A stretch of DNA of 64,000 bases from Rhodocyclus purpureus (GCF_016653115.1 NZ_NHRX01000038.1:1-64000); one strand, 5' to 3'. Numbered from the stretch's first letter, positions 1-11,399 are shown. The notes: a model not told the origin generated them from the sequence alone. A program made the numbers and translations.

Positions 1-35
1 GCGCTGTACTCAAGTTCGGAGAAGGTGGCTTGCAT
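1..35 (-). CDS. N-terminus of a probable IS5-type transposase (cut by the window edge)
   Basis: Only twelve codons are visible, starting at the ATG at 35-33 and reading leftward out of the window: MQATFSELEYSA. This opening resembles N-termini of IS5-family transposases as I remember them, which continue with a Lys/Arg-rich stretch outside this window. If correct, an insertion sequence ends between here and the DUF1805 gene. Twelve residues are weak support, and no terminal inverted repeat could be fixed. The AT-rich sequence at 108-180 would be its promoter/end region. Confidence 0.4.
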   Translation of the reverse strand, partial: MQATFSELEYS

Positions 36-117
36 GGTCGGTCACGAGCGTGAGGCAGGGCGTCATTATCTCAAAGAGCGGCTGCCGACGGCAGGCGTCG
101 GCTGGTTTCGATTAAAT

Positions 118-164
118 CAGTGCTTCCCTAACGGATAGGAAGATGTTCCGTAAGCCACTGTTTT
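118..164. terminator. Imperfect hairpin with short T run, possible terminator
   Basis: CAGTG-CTT...ACGGA (118-135) pairs with TCCGT-AAG-C-CACTG (147-160). There is a five-base bulge on the left arm and one on the right. TTTT follows at 161-164 on the + strand. It sits just beyond the stop of the DUF1805 gene, which is transcribed leftward, so it could stop transcription from either side. The T run is short and the call is tentative. Confidence 0.3.
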
Positions 165-167
165 AAA
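132..167. repeat. Left copy of a degenerate AT-rich direct repeat
   Basis: This stretch, from CGGATA to TTTTAAA, matches 2662-2696 in the same orientation at about 28 of 35 positions. It shares CGGATA, CGTAAG and TGTTTTAAA blocks in order. The two copies bracket the DUF1805, DUF4276 and ATPase genes. They may be ends of related insertion sequences or attachment-like sites. Confidence 0.5.
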
Positions 168-179
168 TTAATTAAGCGC

Positions 180-431
180 TCATTGCATTTTGAGAAGCGC
201 GGATTCGCCGGTATCGCCGATGCGAATACCCAGTGCCGCGGCTTGATGCGATACGGCAACGATCAAAGCCGTTCTCATGTCATCAAAGTTTCCGGCATTC
301 ACCAATGCACACGCATCGCCAGTTCGGTTGCAGGTTTCGATATTGATATAGCCGCAGGCAAGAAAGCCGTTCGGGGCCTTCATGATCAACAGGGGACGCT
401 TGAAGTCAACGCGGACGGTTTCAAGGTTCAT
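180..431 (-). CDS. DUF1805 domain protein
   Basis: This 83-residue protein resembles the small DUF1805 (YunC-like) family. Visible features are a central GFLACGYINIETCN stretch, then a segment on acidic/methionine positions (NFDDMRTALI), and a C-terminal GIRIGDTGESALLKM. Family members are short, cytosolic and of unknown function. The start is well supported: a perfect AAGGAGGT Shine-Dalgarno lies six bases before the ATG at 431. The gene is the last of three leftward genes, 60 bp after the DUF4276 gene, in a block with mobile-element signs. Whether it works with its neighbours is unknown. Confidence 0.7.
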   Translation of the reverse strand: MNLETVRVDFKRPLLIMKAPNGFLACGYINIETCNRTGDACALVNAGNFDDMRTALIVAVSHQAAALGIRIGDTGESALLKMQ

Positions 432-491
432 GCTTACCTCCTTAGCTGAAAAATGGCATGGGCCGACGGCCTTCTTGCTTGCGCCGGCCAG

Positions 492-1100
492 TCAGTTTAG
501 CTCTTGCAGCTGCCGGGCCAACGCGCCGAGACTGCGTCGAGCGCGCGCCAGACTGGGCGAGCGCTCGGCTGCGCGCGCGGGGGACCAACTCATTCGCACC
601 AGATCGGTCAGGCGGGCGTTGTAGCCGAGCCCCTGACGCGAGACGCTTCCAGCTTCCTGGACAAGATCGAGTCGGACATCCCTCGGCGCCCGCTTGGCCA
701 AACCCAGCAGGTGCTGTTTCGGGTCGGGCAAGGCGTCCGGTGCCGGCGGCAGGCGGGCGCGATCACCAAGCAGGCCCTGCATGGCCACATGATCGGCGAG
801 CAGCCAGGCTTCCACTTCGCGCACGGCGACACGCAGCAATAGATTCTCGGGACGAGCCTGGCCGCCCAGCCAGTCGTTCAAGAGCGCAGGCGGGCAGGCG
901 ATCTGGTCCAGGTCGGTAATCAAGACGACCGGCTGACGTTGGGCGAGCTCACGCCAGCGTTTGACATTGCTGCGCAGATAGCCGAATCCGGACTTCCGCA
1001 AGCGCAGGCCGGGTTGCAAGTATTGTTCGTGCTCGGCGAGCAGGCGAACGCCGACCGCCTCGCTCAATTCGTCCTCGGTGCCCAAGGCCACCAGCGCCAT
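492..1100 (-). CDS. DUF4276 family protein (Toprim-like), partner of the adjacent ATPase
   Basis: About 202 residues. Recognisable DUF4276 hallmarks are an early acidic GTEDELSE segment, the LITDLDQ acidic motif near residue 60, and the highly typical VREVEAWLLAD near residue 92. The family is thought to have a Toprim-like fold, so a metal-dependent nuclease role is possible but unproven. The ATG at 1100 overlaps the ATPase stop as TGATG, implying translational coupling; a GTG at 1106 is an alternative start. DUF4276 proteins commonly sit beside OLD/RecF-like ATPases, as here, in a layout that resembles ATPase-nuclease phage-defence pairs. The defence role is inference. Confidence 0.8.
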   Translation of the reverse strand: MALVALGTEDELSEAVGVRLLAEHEQYLQPGLRLRKSGFGYLRSNVKRWRELAQRQPVVLITDLDQIACPPALLNDWLGGQARPENLLLRVAVREVEAWLLADHVAMQGLLGDRARLPPAPDALPDPKQHLLGLAKRAPRDVRLDLVQEAGSVSRQGLGYNARLTDLVRMSWSPARAAERSPSLARARRSLGALARQLQELN

Positions 1101-2248
1101 CACCACAGACCCAACTGGTTGACCGTTTCCGGCCGCGTCTTGGGCAACACCACTTCGGCGACGGAAAAGCCGGCGAGCAGCGCATTCTCTTCGTCGGCTT
1201 CGAGCGTGCGCGCGCTCGATCCTTCCTGGCTGCTGGCGAGCAGGATCACGCCGCGACCGTCGATCCCTGGATTGCTCAGCAAGGCTTCGCTATGCGTGCT
1301 CAGGATGACCTGCCGCCGGGTCTTCCGGTCGCGCTGGATGCGATTGATGATCAGGGGTATTTCCTTGACGATCGCATCGTTCAGCGAGATCTCGGGTTCT
1401 TCGAGCAAGAGCAGGGAATTGCCTTCGAGCAAGGCCCACAACAGGCCCAGCAGTCTCAGGGTACCGTCCGAGAAATGCTCTTCCGACTGCCACCCCGCGT
1501 TCGGTCGGTAATGCGCATACAAGGCTTCGAGATGCGGGTGGCCGAGATCGTCCTTGGCGAAACGCAACTCCTTGAACTGTGGCAGCGCGTGCTTGAGCGC
1601 CGCGTTGATCTTGCTCAGGCGGGCCGTGCGCGTGCGCTCCGGCGTCTTGGCCAGGCGTTCGAGAAAACCCTGTCCGAACGGATCGTCTTCGAGGCGCTGC
1701 CCGCCGATCTTGTCGGCGAACTTCAGCAGTTGCGGAACGAGGTGCAGGTAACTGGTCGCGCCGAAGAAGTCCACCAGATCGCGAAACTTCGTGTTGGCCT
1801 GAATCTGTTCGAGATGGGTTTGCGTGAGCAGCAGCGTGTCGCGCTTGTCCGCTTCGCCCGGCCGATCGAGAATCAACTCGCCTTGATGCCAGACCTGTTC
1901 GGTCGACACCATGATGCGCTGCCCCCCTTTCCCTTCAGGCTTGAAGCCGAGGACGTAACGCCACAGCACGGGCCCGTCGACCTGGTCGGAGAGTTCGACA
2001 TCGAGCAGGATTTCATTGTCCTTGCGCGCATGCAGGCAGCGCAGTTTGCTGATTCCTCCGCGCTCATCGACCGCCGTTTGCAGCCCCCCACCCTTCGGCT
2101 TGCTCACATCCCGCAGGAAACGCAGCGCGTCGAGCAGGTTCGACTTTCCCGATGCGTTGGGGCCGAGCAGGTAGGAGACTTCGCGCAGGGGTACGTCGAG
2201 CGTCCGAAAGTTCCGCCAGTTCTTGAGCTTGAGTCGGGTAACCAGCAT
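1100..2248 (-). CDS. AAA family ATPase, OLD/RecF-like (AAA_21)
   Basis: This 382-residue SMC/ABC-like ATPase has Walker A GPNASGKSNLLDALRF near residue 29 and a signature-like EHFSDGTLRLLGLLWAL near 283. Walker B is LLLLEEPEISL, followed by the ILSTHSEALL switch. The N-terminus MLVTRLKLKNWRNF is the standard start of RecF/OLD-type proteins. Unlike true OLD nucleases it lacks its own C-terminal Toprim domain; the next gene (DUF4276) probably supplies that part. A Shine-Dalgarno AAAGGAA precedes the ATG at 2248. Expected to act in the cytosol on DNA or RNA ends; the substrate is unknown. Confidence 0.85.
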   Translation of the reverse strand: MLVTRLKLKNWRNFRTLDVPLREVSYLLGPNASGKSNLLDALRFLRDVSKPKGGGLQTAVDERGGISKLRCLHARKDNEILLDVELSDQVDGPVLWRYVLGFKPEGKGGQRIMVSTEQVWHQGELILDRPGEADKRDTLLLTQTHLEQIQANTKFRDLVDFFGATSYLHLVPQLLKFADKIGGQRLEDDPFGQGFLERLAKTPERTRTARLSKINAALKHALPQFKELRFAKDDLGHPHLEALYAHYRPNAGWQSEEHFSDGTLRLLGLLWALLEGNSLLLLEEPEISLNDAIVKEIPLIINRIQRDRKTRRQVILSTHSEALLSNPGIDGRGVILLASSQEGSSARTLEADEENALLAGFSVAEVVLPKTRPETVNQLGLW

Positions 2249-2526
2249 TGTCTCGTTCCTTTACAGCGCGGGAAGCGCTGCCAGCAGTCTCTTCAGGTTG
2301 CATCTGGTCGTGGCAAGCAAAGGGTTGTACCCGTTTTCCTCAGTGGGCGGCCCAAAAATTACCCCGGGTAAGACGATGTCCTGATACTTCGCTGATTTTA
2401 AGCAACTTTCCATGTCACAGGGAGCGCTGTCACGCGTATTTCGACAGCAGCATAGACAGGCGCTCGGCAGGCTCGCGGCGAGTCAGTCTTGGCTCTCTCT
2501 CGCTGTCGTAGCAAGCTGCGAATCCG

Positions 2527-2562
2527 TTCTTGGGTAGTTTCTTGGCTAGTTTCTTGGGTAGC
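2527..2562. repeat. 12-bp tandem repeat, three units
   Basis: Three consecutive units: TTCTTGGGTAGT, TTCTTGGCTAGT, TTCTTGGGTAGC. No function is apparent. Confidence 0.8.
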
Positions 2563-2661
2563 ACGGCCAACGATGCAACAATACGAGACCTGACCCCCAC
2601 TGCACCTGGCGAAGTCCGTCCGGGCTGAACTCGGCGTAATGCGCTTCCTTCTGGCGGCTAG

Positions 2662-2696
2662 CGGATAAAAAAATATTCGTAAGTCTATGTTTTAAA
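2662..2696. repeat. Right copy of the AT-rich direct repeat
   Basis: Same orientation and about 80% identical to 132-167, ending in the same TGTTTTAAA. Upstream GCTTCC is also shared, with a short insertion relative to the left copy. Confidence 0.5.
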
Positions 2697-2768
2697 AAAC
2701 AAAATACGGAATGCAGTTCTTTATCCTGGATAGAAGATAACACTCATGGCGAAGCAGCCACCCCAGGA

Positions 2769-2978
2769 CATGAAACGCATCCCGTCGCCTCAATTCCGTC
2801 ATTGCGAGGCGCGCAACGCCGTGGCAATCCAGTGCGTTTTCTATCTCGGCGAACGTACCCGCTTCCACGGGAAATCCGATACCAGCCCTACGCGCTGGAT
2901 CGCCACGCCCTGCGGGCTCGCGATGACCGGCTGCTACTCCGCGACAGTGCCTTTGATTCAGCCCCTCGCAGCTTCACA
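2769..2978. repeat. MITE-like palindromic element, copy 1
   Basis: Inverted arms: 2796-2837 begins CCGTCATTGCGAGGCG and continues GTGGCAATCCAG; the right arm near 2890-2930 reads CTGGATCGCCACGCC then CTCGCGATGACCGG. The outer ends read ATGAAACGC and GCTTCACA. A second copy lies at 39843-40050 with the same arms, a diverged centre and similar ends. No coding capacity, so mobilisation would need a transposase supplied elsewhere. Confidence 0.75.
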
Positions 2979-3097
2979 CCCATACAGTGCGTAACCCTGG
3001 AGTTGGCCGGTCAGTAGGCAAGTTGCCAGACACCGCGTGGACGCACCTTGCGCAAGGACGGTAGCCCGGAGAAGCGGCCGATCCCGCCCCACAAGAC

Positions 3098-5587
<2,490 letters not shown>

Positions 5588-5660
5588 TCAGTGCCGGAGG
5601 AGGACCGGCGGCAATGCGGGACAGCGGGCCGGCGCTGGCGCCGGCGGGTCTGGCCTGGCG

Positions 5661-6767
5661 CTAGATGCGCATCGGCATGACGACGTACTTGAAGCGGTCG
5701 TCGCCCGGAATCGACAGCAGCGCGCTCGAACTGGAGTCGTTGAAGCCCCACTGCACCATCTCGGCCGACATGTTGTTGAGCACGTCGACGAGGTAGCTGA
5801 CGTTGAAGCCGACGTCGAGCGGCTCGCCGATGTAATCGACCTCGATCTCTTCCTGTGCCTCTTCCTGGTCGGCGTTGGCAGCGATGATGCGCATCGTCCC
5901 GTCGGCGAGGACGAGGCGGACGCCGCGGAACTTCTCGTTGGTCAGGATGGCTGCGCGCAGCATCGACTGCAGCAGCGCCGTGCGGCTGAGCGTCACCGAG
6001 TAGCGCAGCGAGGTCGGGATGACGCGGTCGAAGTCGGGAAACTTGCCGTCGATCAGCTTGGAAACGAGCACCGTCGAGCCGAAGCTGAAGCGGACCTGGT
6101 TGGCGGTCATGGCGACCGTCATCGGCTCCTCGCTGTCGGCAAGCAGGCGGTTGAGTTCGAGCACCGTCTTGCGCGGCAGGATCATTTCCTGGCGCGGCAG
6201 TTCGGTTTCCAGCGCGAGGCTGGCGTAGGCGAGGCGGTGACCGTCGGTGGCGACCGCGCGCAGTTCGCTGCCCTGCACCAGCAAGAGGAGGCCGTTCAGG
6301 TAGTAGCGCACGTCCTGCGCCGCCATCGAATATTGCGTCTGGCCGAGCAGGCGGCGGAAGGCCTTCTGCGTCACCGTGAAGCTCTTCGTCTCACCCTCGG
6401 CCAGTGCCATGCGCGGGAAATCCTCGGCCGGCAGCGTCTGCAGGCTGAAGCGGCTCTTGCCGGCGCGCACCTGCAGGCGGCGGTCGTCGAGCACCAGGCT
6501 CACTTCGGCGCTTTCCGGCAGCGAGCGCAGGATGTCCTGCAGCTTGCGCGCGCCGACGGTGACCGCGCCGTCGCCTTCACCGAGCCCGGCCTGCGTCGTC
6601 GTCGTGATCTGGATCTCGATGTCGGTGGCGAGCAGGGTCAGCGCCTCGCCGTGCTTTTCGAGCAGCACGTTGGACAGGATCGGCAGCGTGTGCCGCCTCT
6701 CGACGATCCCCGAAACCGACTGGAGCGGGGTGAGCAGTGCATCGCGTTGGCTTTTAATGAGTAGCAT
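5661..6767 (-). CDS. dnaN: DNA polymerase III beta subunit (sliding clamp)
   Basis: A 368-residue ring-forming clamp that tethers DNA polymerase III to DNA. Three repeated clamp domains are visible. The N-terminus MLLIKSQRDALLTPLQSV is typical, and the C-terminal PGDDRFKYVVMPMRI ends with the canonical VMPMR(I/L) motif. It lies downstream of dnaA with a 200-bp gap containing DnaA boxes, so it may have its own DnaA-regulated promoter. The start is the ATG at 6767. Confidence 0.98.
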   Translation of the reverse strand: MLLIKSQRDALLTPLQSVSGIVERRHTLPILSNVLLEKHGEALTLLATDIEIQITTTTQAGLGEGDGAVTVGARKLQDILRSLPESAEVSLVLDDRRLQVRAGKSRFSLQTLPAEDFPRMALAEGETKSFTVTQKAFRRLLGQTQYSMAAQDVRYYLNGLLLLVQGSELRAVATDGHRLAYASLALETELPRQEMILPRKTVLELNRLLADSEEPMTVAMTANQVRFSFGSTVLVSKLIDGKFPDFDRVIPTSLRYSVTLSRTALLQSMLRAAILTNEKFRGVRLVLADGTMRIIAANADQEEAQEEIEVDYIGEPLDVGFNVSYLVDVLNNMSAEMVQWGFNDSSSSALLSIPGDDRFKYVVMPMRI

Positions 6768-6883
6768 GAATTAAAACCCTATAAAGACAATAGCCGTAAC
6801 AACTCTGTGGACGATTCAAAAAAGTTGCGAAGTTTCAGCGTCTTGACGAACTTTTCCGGCACTGCATAAACCTTGTATCGCGC

Positions 6884-6938
6884 TGTGGACAGCTTTGGAC
6901 AACTTATCCACAGGGGACGCTTGGGTAACTTGTCCACA
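6884..6938. promoter_or_regulatory. DnaA boxes between dnaA and dnaN
   Basis: A perfect TTATCCACA lies at 6904-6912, TTGTCCACA at 6930-6938, and a reverse TGTGGACAG at 6884-6892. A further weak TGTGGACGA lies near 6806. The cluster probably autoregulates dnaN/dnaA or is part of a bipartite origin. No strong AT-rich unwinding element is beside it. Confidence 0.75.
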
Positions 6939-6967
6939 AGGCGCCCACATCTTTCAAGCGGACTTGT

Positions 6968-8419
6968 TCACCCCTTGAGCACCTGCTGCAGCACGTGCAG
7001 GTCGTGGTTCAGCGAATTGTCCTTGGCACGCAGGCTCTCGATCGTGCGCACCGCGTGCAGGACGGTGGTGTGGTCGCGACCGCCGAAGGCTTCGCCGATC
7101 GACGGGTAGCTCTGCGCGGTGAGGTCCTTGGCGAGCCACATCGCCACCTGGCGCGGTCGCGCGATGACGCGCGTGCGTTTCTTCGAGAACAGGTCGGCGA
7201 CCTTGATCTTGTAGTAGTCGGCGACGGTCTTCTGGATGTTTTCGAGCGTGACCTGGCGGTTGAAGGCGCCGATCATGTCCTTCAGCGCTTCCTTCGCCAG
7301 CTCGAGGTCGATCGGGCGGCCGTGGAACGAGGCGTAGGCGAGCACCTTCTTCAGCGCGCCTTCGAGCTCGCGCACGTTCGAGCGCAGGTGCTTGGCGATG
7401 ATGAAGGCGACCTCGTCGTCGAGCGCGACGCCCTCGCTCTCGGCCTTCTTCTTGAGGATGGCGACGCGCATCTCGGTTTCCGGCGGCTCGATCTGCACCG
7501 TCAGCCCCCAGTCGAAGCGCGTGATCAGCCGGTCCTCGAGCCCGGAGATGTCCTTCGGGTAGGTATCGCAGCTGATGACGATCTGCTTCCTGGCTTCGAT
7601 CAACGCGTTGAATACGTAGAAGAACTCCTCCTGCGTGCGGTTCTTGTTGTTGAAGAACTGCACATCGTCGAGCAGCAGCACGTCGAGCGAGCGGTAGTAG
7701 CGCTTGAAGACGTCGAAGGACTTCTGCTGGTAGGCGCGCACCACGTCCGAGTAGTAATCCTCGGCATGCACGTAGCGGACGACCTTGTCCGGATAGTTGG
7801 CGAGGATCTCGTTGCCGATCGCGTGCACCAGGTGGGTCTTGCCGAGGCCGGCAGCGCCGTAGATGAACAGCGGGTTGTACTGGGCGCCGCCCGGATCGCT
7901 GGCGACGCGGGTCGCCGCCGCACGCGCGAGGTCGTTGGCCTTGCCGACGACCAGGTTGTCGAAGGTGAAGCCGGCGATCAGGCGCGATTTCTCGTAGGCA
8001 TTCGCCGCGCGCTGGTTGCGCAGCGGCTCGGCCGGAGTGCGTTCGACGCTGCGCTCGGGCGCCGTCCTCATCGGGGCGGGGTCCGCGGACCTGGGCTGAG
8101 CTGCCGACGGGCGCGCTTCGGGGGCGGCGCTGCTGCCGCGCGGCGCGGTGGCGGGCGCACGCGGCGCCGCACCGACGCCGAACTCGATCGCGACCGGATG
8201 GCCGAAGAAGGCCAGTGCCATCTCCTCGATGCGTACGACGTAACGCTCGCGCACCCATTTCTGGATGAAGCCATTGGGCGCCAGGATGCGCACCGACGAC
8301 ACTTCGTCGGCAACGGCGTCCTCGCCGTCGACACGGAGGGGCTTGATCCAGGTGTTGAACTGCTGCGAAGGCAGTTCGCTTTCAAGCTGGGCCAGACAGG
8401 AATTCCAGAAACTGCTCAT
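6968..8419 (-). CDS. dnaA: Chromosomal replication initiator protein DnaA
   Basis: AAA+ protein that binds DnaA boxes and opens oriC. About 483 residues from the ATG at 8419 ([13 protein letters not shown]), chosen because family N-termini begin there; an in-frame ATG at 8440 would add seven residues. Domain I is followed by an Ala/Pro/Arg-rich linker (residues ~85-135). Walker A is [10 protein letters not shown] near 190 and Walker [11 protein letters not shown]. The C-terminal domain IV carries the DnaA signature around [16 protein letters not shown]. Neighbouring clusters of TTATCCACA sites on both sides fit autoregulation. Confidence 0.98.
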   Translation of the reverse strand: MSSFWNSCLAQLESELPSQQFNTWIKPLRVDGEDAVADEVSSVRILAPNGFIQKWVRERYVVRIEEMALAFFGHPVAIEFGVGAAPRAPATAPRGSSAAPEARPSAAQPRSADPAPMRTAPERSVERTPAEPLRNQRAANAYEKSRLIAGFTFDNLVVGKANDLARAAATRVASDPGGAQYNPLFIYGAAGLGKTHLVHAIGNEILANYPDKVVRYVHAEDYYSDVVRAYQQKSFDVFKRYYRSLDVLLLDDVQFFNNKNRTQEEFFYVFNALIEARKQIVISCDTYPKDISGLEDRLITRFDWGLTVQIEPPETEMRVAILKKKAESEGVALDDEVAFIIAKHLRSNVRELEGALKKVLAYASFHGRPIDLELAKEALKDMIGAFNRQVTLENIQKTVADYYKIKVADLFSKKRTRVIARPRQVAMWLAKDLTAQSYPSIGEAFGGRDHTTVLHAVRTIESLRAKDNSLNHDLHVLQQVLKG

Positions 8420-8595
8420 TCGGGCTCGATCGATGTACAACGGTGGAGGGCGCGGTGGCGGCGGACTGATGCGAGCAGCGCGGCAAGACGCCCCCGCAGC
8501 CTGCCGCTGGTCGCGGCCTTGTCCTTGTTTTCAACCGGAATTTCGTGCGGCTGCCGGCGGCCGAAGGTCGTCAATTTTAACCCTTCGCCCGAATG

Positions 8596-8604
8596 TTATC
8601 CACA
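8596..8604 (+). promoter_or_regulatory. DnaA box upstream of dnaA
   Basis: Perfect TTATCCACA, 177 bp upstream of the dnaA start. A plausible autoregulatory site. Confidence 0.7.
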
Positions 8605-8744
8605 GGCTGTTGAAAATTCACGGCCGCGCCGCCCGCCCGGGCCGCGCCGACGGCGGCCGTGCGACCCGCGCTGGCGATGGCGATCGCATGCACTCCCCGG
8701 ATTCGGGTATCTATCGGAATCTTCGGCAATTTACCCGATTTTTC

Positions 8745-8774
8745 TTGACAAGACCGGCGCCCAGCTAGTCTAAT
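8745..8774 (+). promoter_or_regulatory. Sigma70 promoter of rpmH
   Basis: A perfect -35 TTGACA (8745-8750), an 18-bp spacer and -10 TCTAAT (8769-8774) lie 40 bp before the rpmH start. This is the strongest promoter match in the window and suits a highly expressed ribosomal protein operon. Confidence 0.8.
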
Positions 8775-8813
8775 TGCGCGTTTACTTTTGCTCTAATCCA
8801 AAAAGGCTCGATC

Positions 8814-8948
8814 ATGAAACGCACCTACCAACCCTCCGTCATCCGTCGCAAGCGCACGCACGGCTTCCTCGTCCGCATGCGCACCCGCGGTGGCCGTGCC
8901 GTCATCCGTGCCCGTCGCGCCAAGGGCCGTCATCGTCTGGCGGTTTGA
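8814..8948 (+). CDS. rpmH: 50S ribosomal protein L34
   Basis: A 44-residue basic protein of the large ribosomal subunit. The sequence [18 protein letters not shown] and the Arg/Gly-rich middle through KGRHRL are diagnostic, and the length is normal. It opens the rpmH-rnpA-yidD-yidC-mnmE operon and is preceded by a strong sigma70-type promoter. Its stop overlaps a possible TTG start for rnpA. Confidence 0.97.
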   Translation: MKRTYQPSVIRRKRTHGFLVRMRTRGGRAVIRARRAKGRHRLAV

Positions 8949-8974
8949 AGCCGACGCCCGCTGCCGACACTGAC

Positions 8975-9388
8975 TTGAGCTTCGACTCGGCATCCGCCGG
9001 TCCCGGCGCAGGCAGGCAGGCAGCACCGCAGGCGGCCTTCCCGAAGCGTTATCGACTCACCAAAACGGATGAATTTTCATCCGTTTTTGGTTTCAGGCGG
9101 GCGCTTAAGAGTCGTCACTTCCTGCTACATTACCGTCTGCGCGGTGCCGAGGAAGTTGCCGGCGCCCGGCTCGGGCTGGTGGTCGCCAAGCGCCTGCTGA
9201 AGCGTTCGGTCGATCGTAACCTGATCCGCCGGCTGGGGCGCGAGCAATTTCGGCTGCTCCGTTCGCAACTGCCCTCACGCGACCTGATCCTGCGGTTGTC
9301 GACGAAACCGACGCTGCCGCTGGACCGGAAAGCGCTGGCGCAGGAAATCGACGGCCTGCTGCGCAAGCTCATTTCACCTCGATCTTGA
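8975..9388 (+). CDS. rnpA: Ribonuclease P protein component
   Basis: The basic protein subunit of RNase P, which helps the catalytic RNA trim tRNA 5' leaders. The conserved core begins at [17 protein letters not shown] and includes [17 protein letters not shown], the RNR-type RNA-binding motif. No in-frame ATG exists between the rpmH stop and the conserved core. I chose TTG at 8975 (137 residues). TTG at 8945, overlapping the rpmH stop, is an equally possible start and would allow coupling. The gene identity is firm; the start is not. Confidence 0.92.
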   Translation: MSFDSASAGPGAGRQAAPQAAFPKRYRLTKTDEFSSVFGFRRALKSRHFLLHYRLRGAEEVAGARLGLVVAKRLLKRSVDRNLIRRLGREQFRLLRSQLPSRDLILRLSTKPTLPLDRKALAQEIDGLLRKLISPRS

Positions 9389-9392
9389 GACG

Positions 9393-9602
9393 ATGCAAGC
9401 ACTGCTCCTGGCACTGATCCGCTTCTATCGCTACGCGGTCAGCCCTTTCCTCGGGCAGCGCTGTCGTTTCTACCCGAGTTGTTCCGAGTACGCCGCCGAA
9501 GCCGTGCAGCGCTACGGCGCAGCCAAGGGCGCCTGGCTCGGACTGCGCCGTCTGTTGCGTTGCCACCCGTTCAACGCGGGCGGTTACGATCCGGTTCCCT
9601 GA
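9393..9602 (+). CDS. yidD: Membrane protein insertion efficiency factor YidD
   Basis: A 69-residue membrane-associated protein that assists YidC-dependent insertion. The family signature is clear: [19 protein letters not shown] followed by [12 protein letters not shown] and a C-terminal [17 protein letters not shown]. It starts four bases after rnpA and lies between rnpA and yidC, the standard order. Normal length. Confidence 0.97.
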   Translation: MQALLLALIRFYRYAVSPFLGQRCRFYPSCSEYAAEAVQRYGAAKGAWLGLRRLLRCHPFNAGGYDPVP

Positions 9603-9686
9603 ACATCGCGCTGCCGCCGCTGCCGGACCGACCCGTCTCCGCCAAATCCTCCTGATTCACTCCGATCAATTTCGCCTGGGCCGTTC

Positions 9687-11399
9687 ATGGACAACCGTCG
9701 CCTGATCCTGCTCTTCGTCTTCTTCTTCTCGCTGATCCTGTTGTGGGGTGAGTGGACGAAATACAGCAACCCGCAGCCGCCCGCGAGCGTCGCGACTTCA
9801 ACCACCGACCCGGCCGCTGCCGCACCGCAGCCTTCGGTCAGCCTGCAGAAGGACGCCACGGCCGTGCCGACGGCCGGTGAACCGGCAAGCGTGGCCAAGG
9901 CCGAAACGATCACGATCAAGACCGACCTCTACACGGCCGAAGTGTCGACGCTCGGCGGCGACATCGTCGGCCTCGAGCTCAACAATTACAAGGCGGTCGA
10001 GGACAAGGCGAGCAACTTCAAGCTGTTCGGCGCCAAGCACCGCTACGCCGCGCAGAGCGGCCTGATCGGCGACGGACTGCCGACGCACAAGTCGCTGTTC
10101 ACCGCCGTTCCCGGCGCGCGCGAACTCGGCGCAGGCAGCGACAAGCTGCAGCTGCGCCTCGAAGCGGCGGCGGTCGATGGCGTCAAGGTCGCGCGCATCT
10201 ACACCTTCCACCGCGACAGCTACCTGATCGACGTCACCTTCGAGATCGACAACGGCAGCGAGAAGACGCTGGCGCCGCACGCCTACTACCAGCTGCAGCG
10301 CGACGCACACGTGCCCGAGGGCGAGAACTGGGCGGTGTCGACCTTCACCGGACCGGCGGTCTACACGACGCAGGACAAGTTCCAGAAGGTCGAATTCGCC
10401 GACATCGACAAGGGCAAGGCCAAGTTCAATGCCAAGGCCGACAACGGCTGGCTGGCGATGGTGCAGCACTACTTCGTCGCTGCCTGGGCGCCGGTTCCGG
10501 GAACGCAGCGCGAGTACTACGTGCGCAAGGTCGAGGGCAGCGGCGATCCGCTCTACTCGGCCGGGCTGATCCTTCCGGTCGCCGCCGCCGAGCCGGGTGG
10601 AAAGACGCAGATCTCGACGCCGCTCTACGCCGGCCCGCAGATCCAGAAGACGCTCGAACAACTCGCGCAGCCGGTCGCCGGCGGCGGCATCGGTGCCGAA
10701 GGCCTGCCGCTGGTCGTCGATTACGGCTGGCTGACCATCCTCGCCGCGCCGATCTTCTGGGCGCTCGAGAAGATCCACGACCTCATCGGCAACTGGGGCT
10801 GGGCGATCATCCTGCTGACGATCGGCATCAAGGCGATGTTCTTCCCGCTCTCCGCCGCCAGCTACAAGTCGATGGCCAAGATGCGCGCGGTCGCCCCGCG
10901 CCTGCAGCAGCTCAAGGAGCGCTTCGGCGACGACAAGCAGCGCCTCAACCAGGAGATGATGAAGCTGTACAGCTCCGAGAAGATCAACCCGCTCGGCGGC
11001 TGCCTGCCGGTGCTGGTGCAGATTCCGGTCTTCATCGCACTCTACTGGGCCCTGCTCGGCGCGGTCGAAATGCGCGACGCGCCGTGGGCGCTGTGGATCA
11101 CCGACCTGTCGTCGGCCGACCCGTACTACGTGCTGCCGGTGATCATGGTCGTCACCATGCTGGTGCAGACCAAGCTCAATCCGACGCCGCCGGACCCGAT
11201 GCAGGCGAAGATCATGATGGCGATGCCGTTCATCTTCGGCGCCATGTTTTTCTTCTTCCCGTCGGGCCTCGTCCTCTACTGGACGGTCAATAACCTCCTG
11301 TCGATCGCCCAGCAGTGGAAGATCACGCGCGACATCGAGGGCGGCGGCAAGTCGGGCGGCAAGCCCATCGCCAAGGCGGCCAACGACGCCAAGGCGTGA
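9687..11399 (+). CDS. yidC: Membrane protein insertase YidC
   Basis: 570 residues. An N-terminal membrane anchor ([19 protein letters not shown]) is followed by a large periplasmic domain of about 330 residues, typical of proteobacterial YidC. The conserved insertase core then contains [39 protein letters not shown] and PIFWAL-type helices, ending in a Lys-rich tail. It inserts inner-membrane proteins with or without SecYEG. Its stop overlaps the mnmE start (TGATG). Its best-known clients include F1Fo subunit c, whose gene lies in the atp operon downstream. Confidence 0.98.
   Translation: MDNRRLILLFVFFFSLILLWGEWTKYSNPQPPASVATSTTDPAAAAPQPSVSLQKDATAVPTAGEPASVAKAETITIKTDLYTAEVSTLGGDIVGLELNNYKAVEDKASNFKLFGAKHRYAAQSGLIGDGLPTHKSLFTAVPGARELGAGSDKLQLRLEAAAVDGVKVARIYTFHRDSYLIDVTFEIDNGSEKTLAPHAYYQLQRDAHVPEGENWAVSTFTGPAVYTTQDKFQKVEFADIDKGKAKFNAKADNGWLAMVQHYFVAAWAPVPGTQREYYVRKVEGSGDPLYSAGLILPVAAAEPGGKTQISTPLYAGPQIQKTLEQLAQPVAGGGIGAEGLPLVVDYGWLTILAAPIFWALEKIHDLIGNWGWAIILLTIGIKAMFFPLSAASYKSMAKMRAVAPRLQQLKERFGDDKQRLNQEMMKLYSSEKINPLGGCLPVLVQIPVFIALYWALLGAVEMRDAPWALWITDLSSADPYYVLPVIMVVTMLVQTKLNPTPPDPMQAKIMMAMPFIFGAMFFFFPSGLVLYWTVNNLLSIAQQWKITRDIEGGGKSGGKPIAKAANDAKA

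Larger units (their letters stand above)
2249..3097. other. Gene-free stretch between the ATPase and gyrB
   Basis: No convincing coding sequence in 849 bp. It holds a 12-bp tandem repeat (2527-2562), the right copy of the AT-rich direct repeat (2662-2696), and a ~210-bp MITE-like palindromic element (2769-2978). Short open frames here show no recognisable domain or Shine-Dalgarno. Confidence 0.7.
8420..8813. other. dnaA-rpmH divergent intergenic region
   Basis: No gene in 394 bp. It contains one perfect DnaA box TTATCCACA (8596-8604) and the rpmH promoter. Divergent transcription here is the usual strand switch at the origin region, but only one clear box is seen, fewer than upstream of mnmG. 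Confidence 0.7.

Noticed and set aside
2546-2743. A 65-codon open frame on the - strand in the gap before gyrB
   Set aside because: No Shine-Dalgarno, no recognisable domain, and it spans the tandem repeat and the AT-rich direct repeat.
6995-8773. A 592-codon open frame on the + strand
   Set aside because: Antisense shadow of dnaA.
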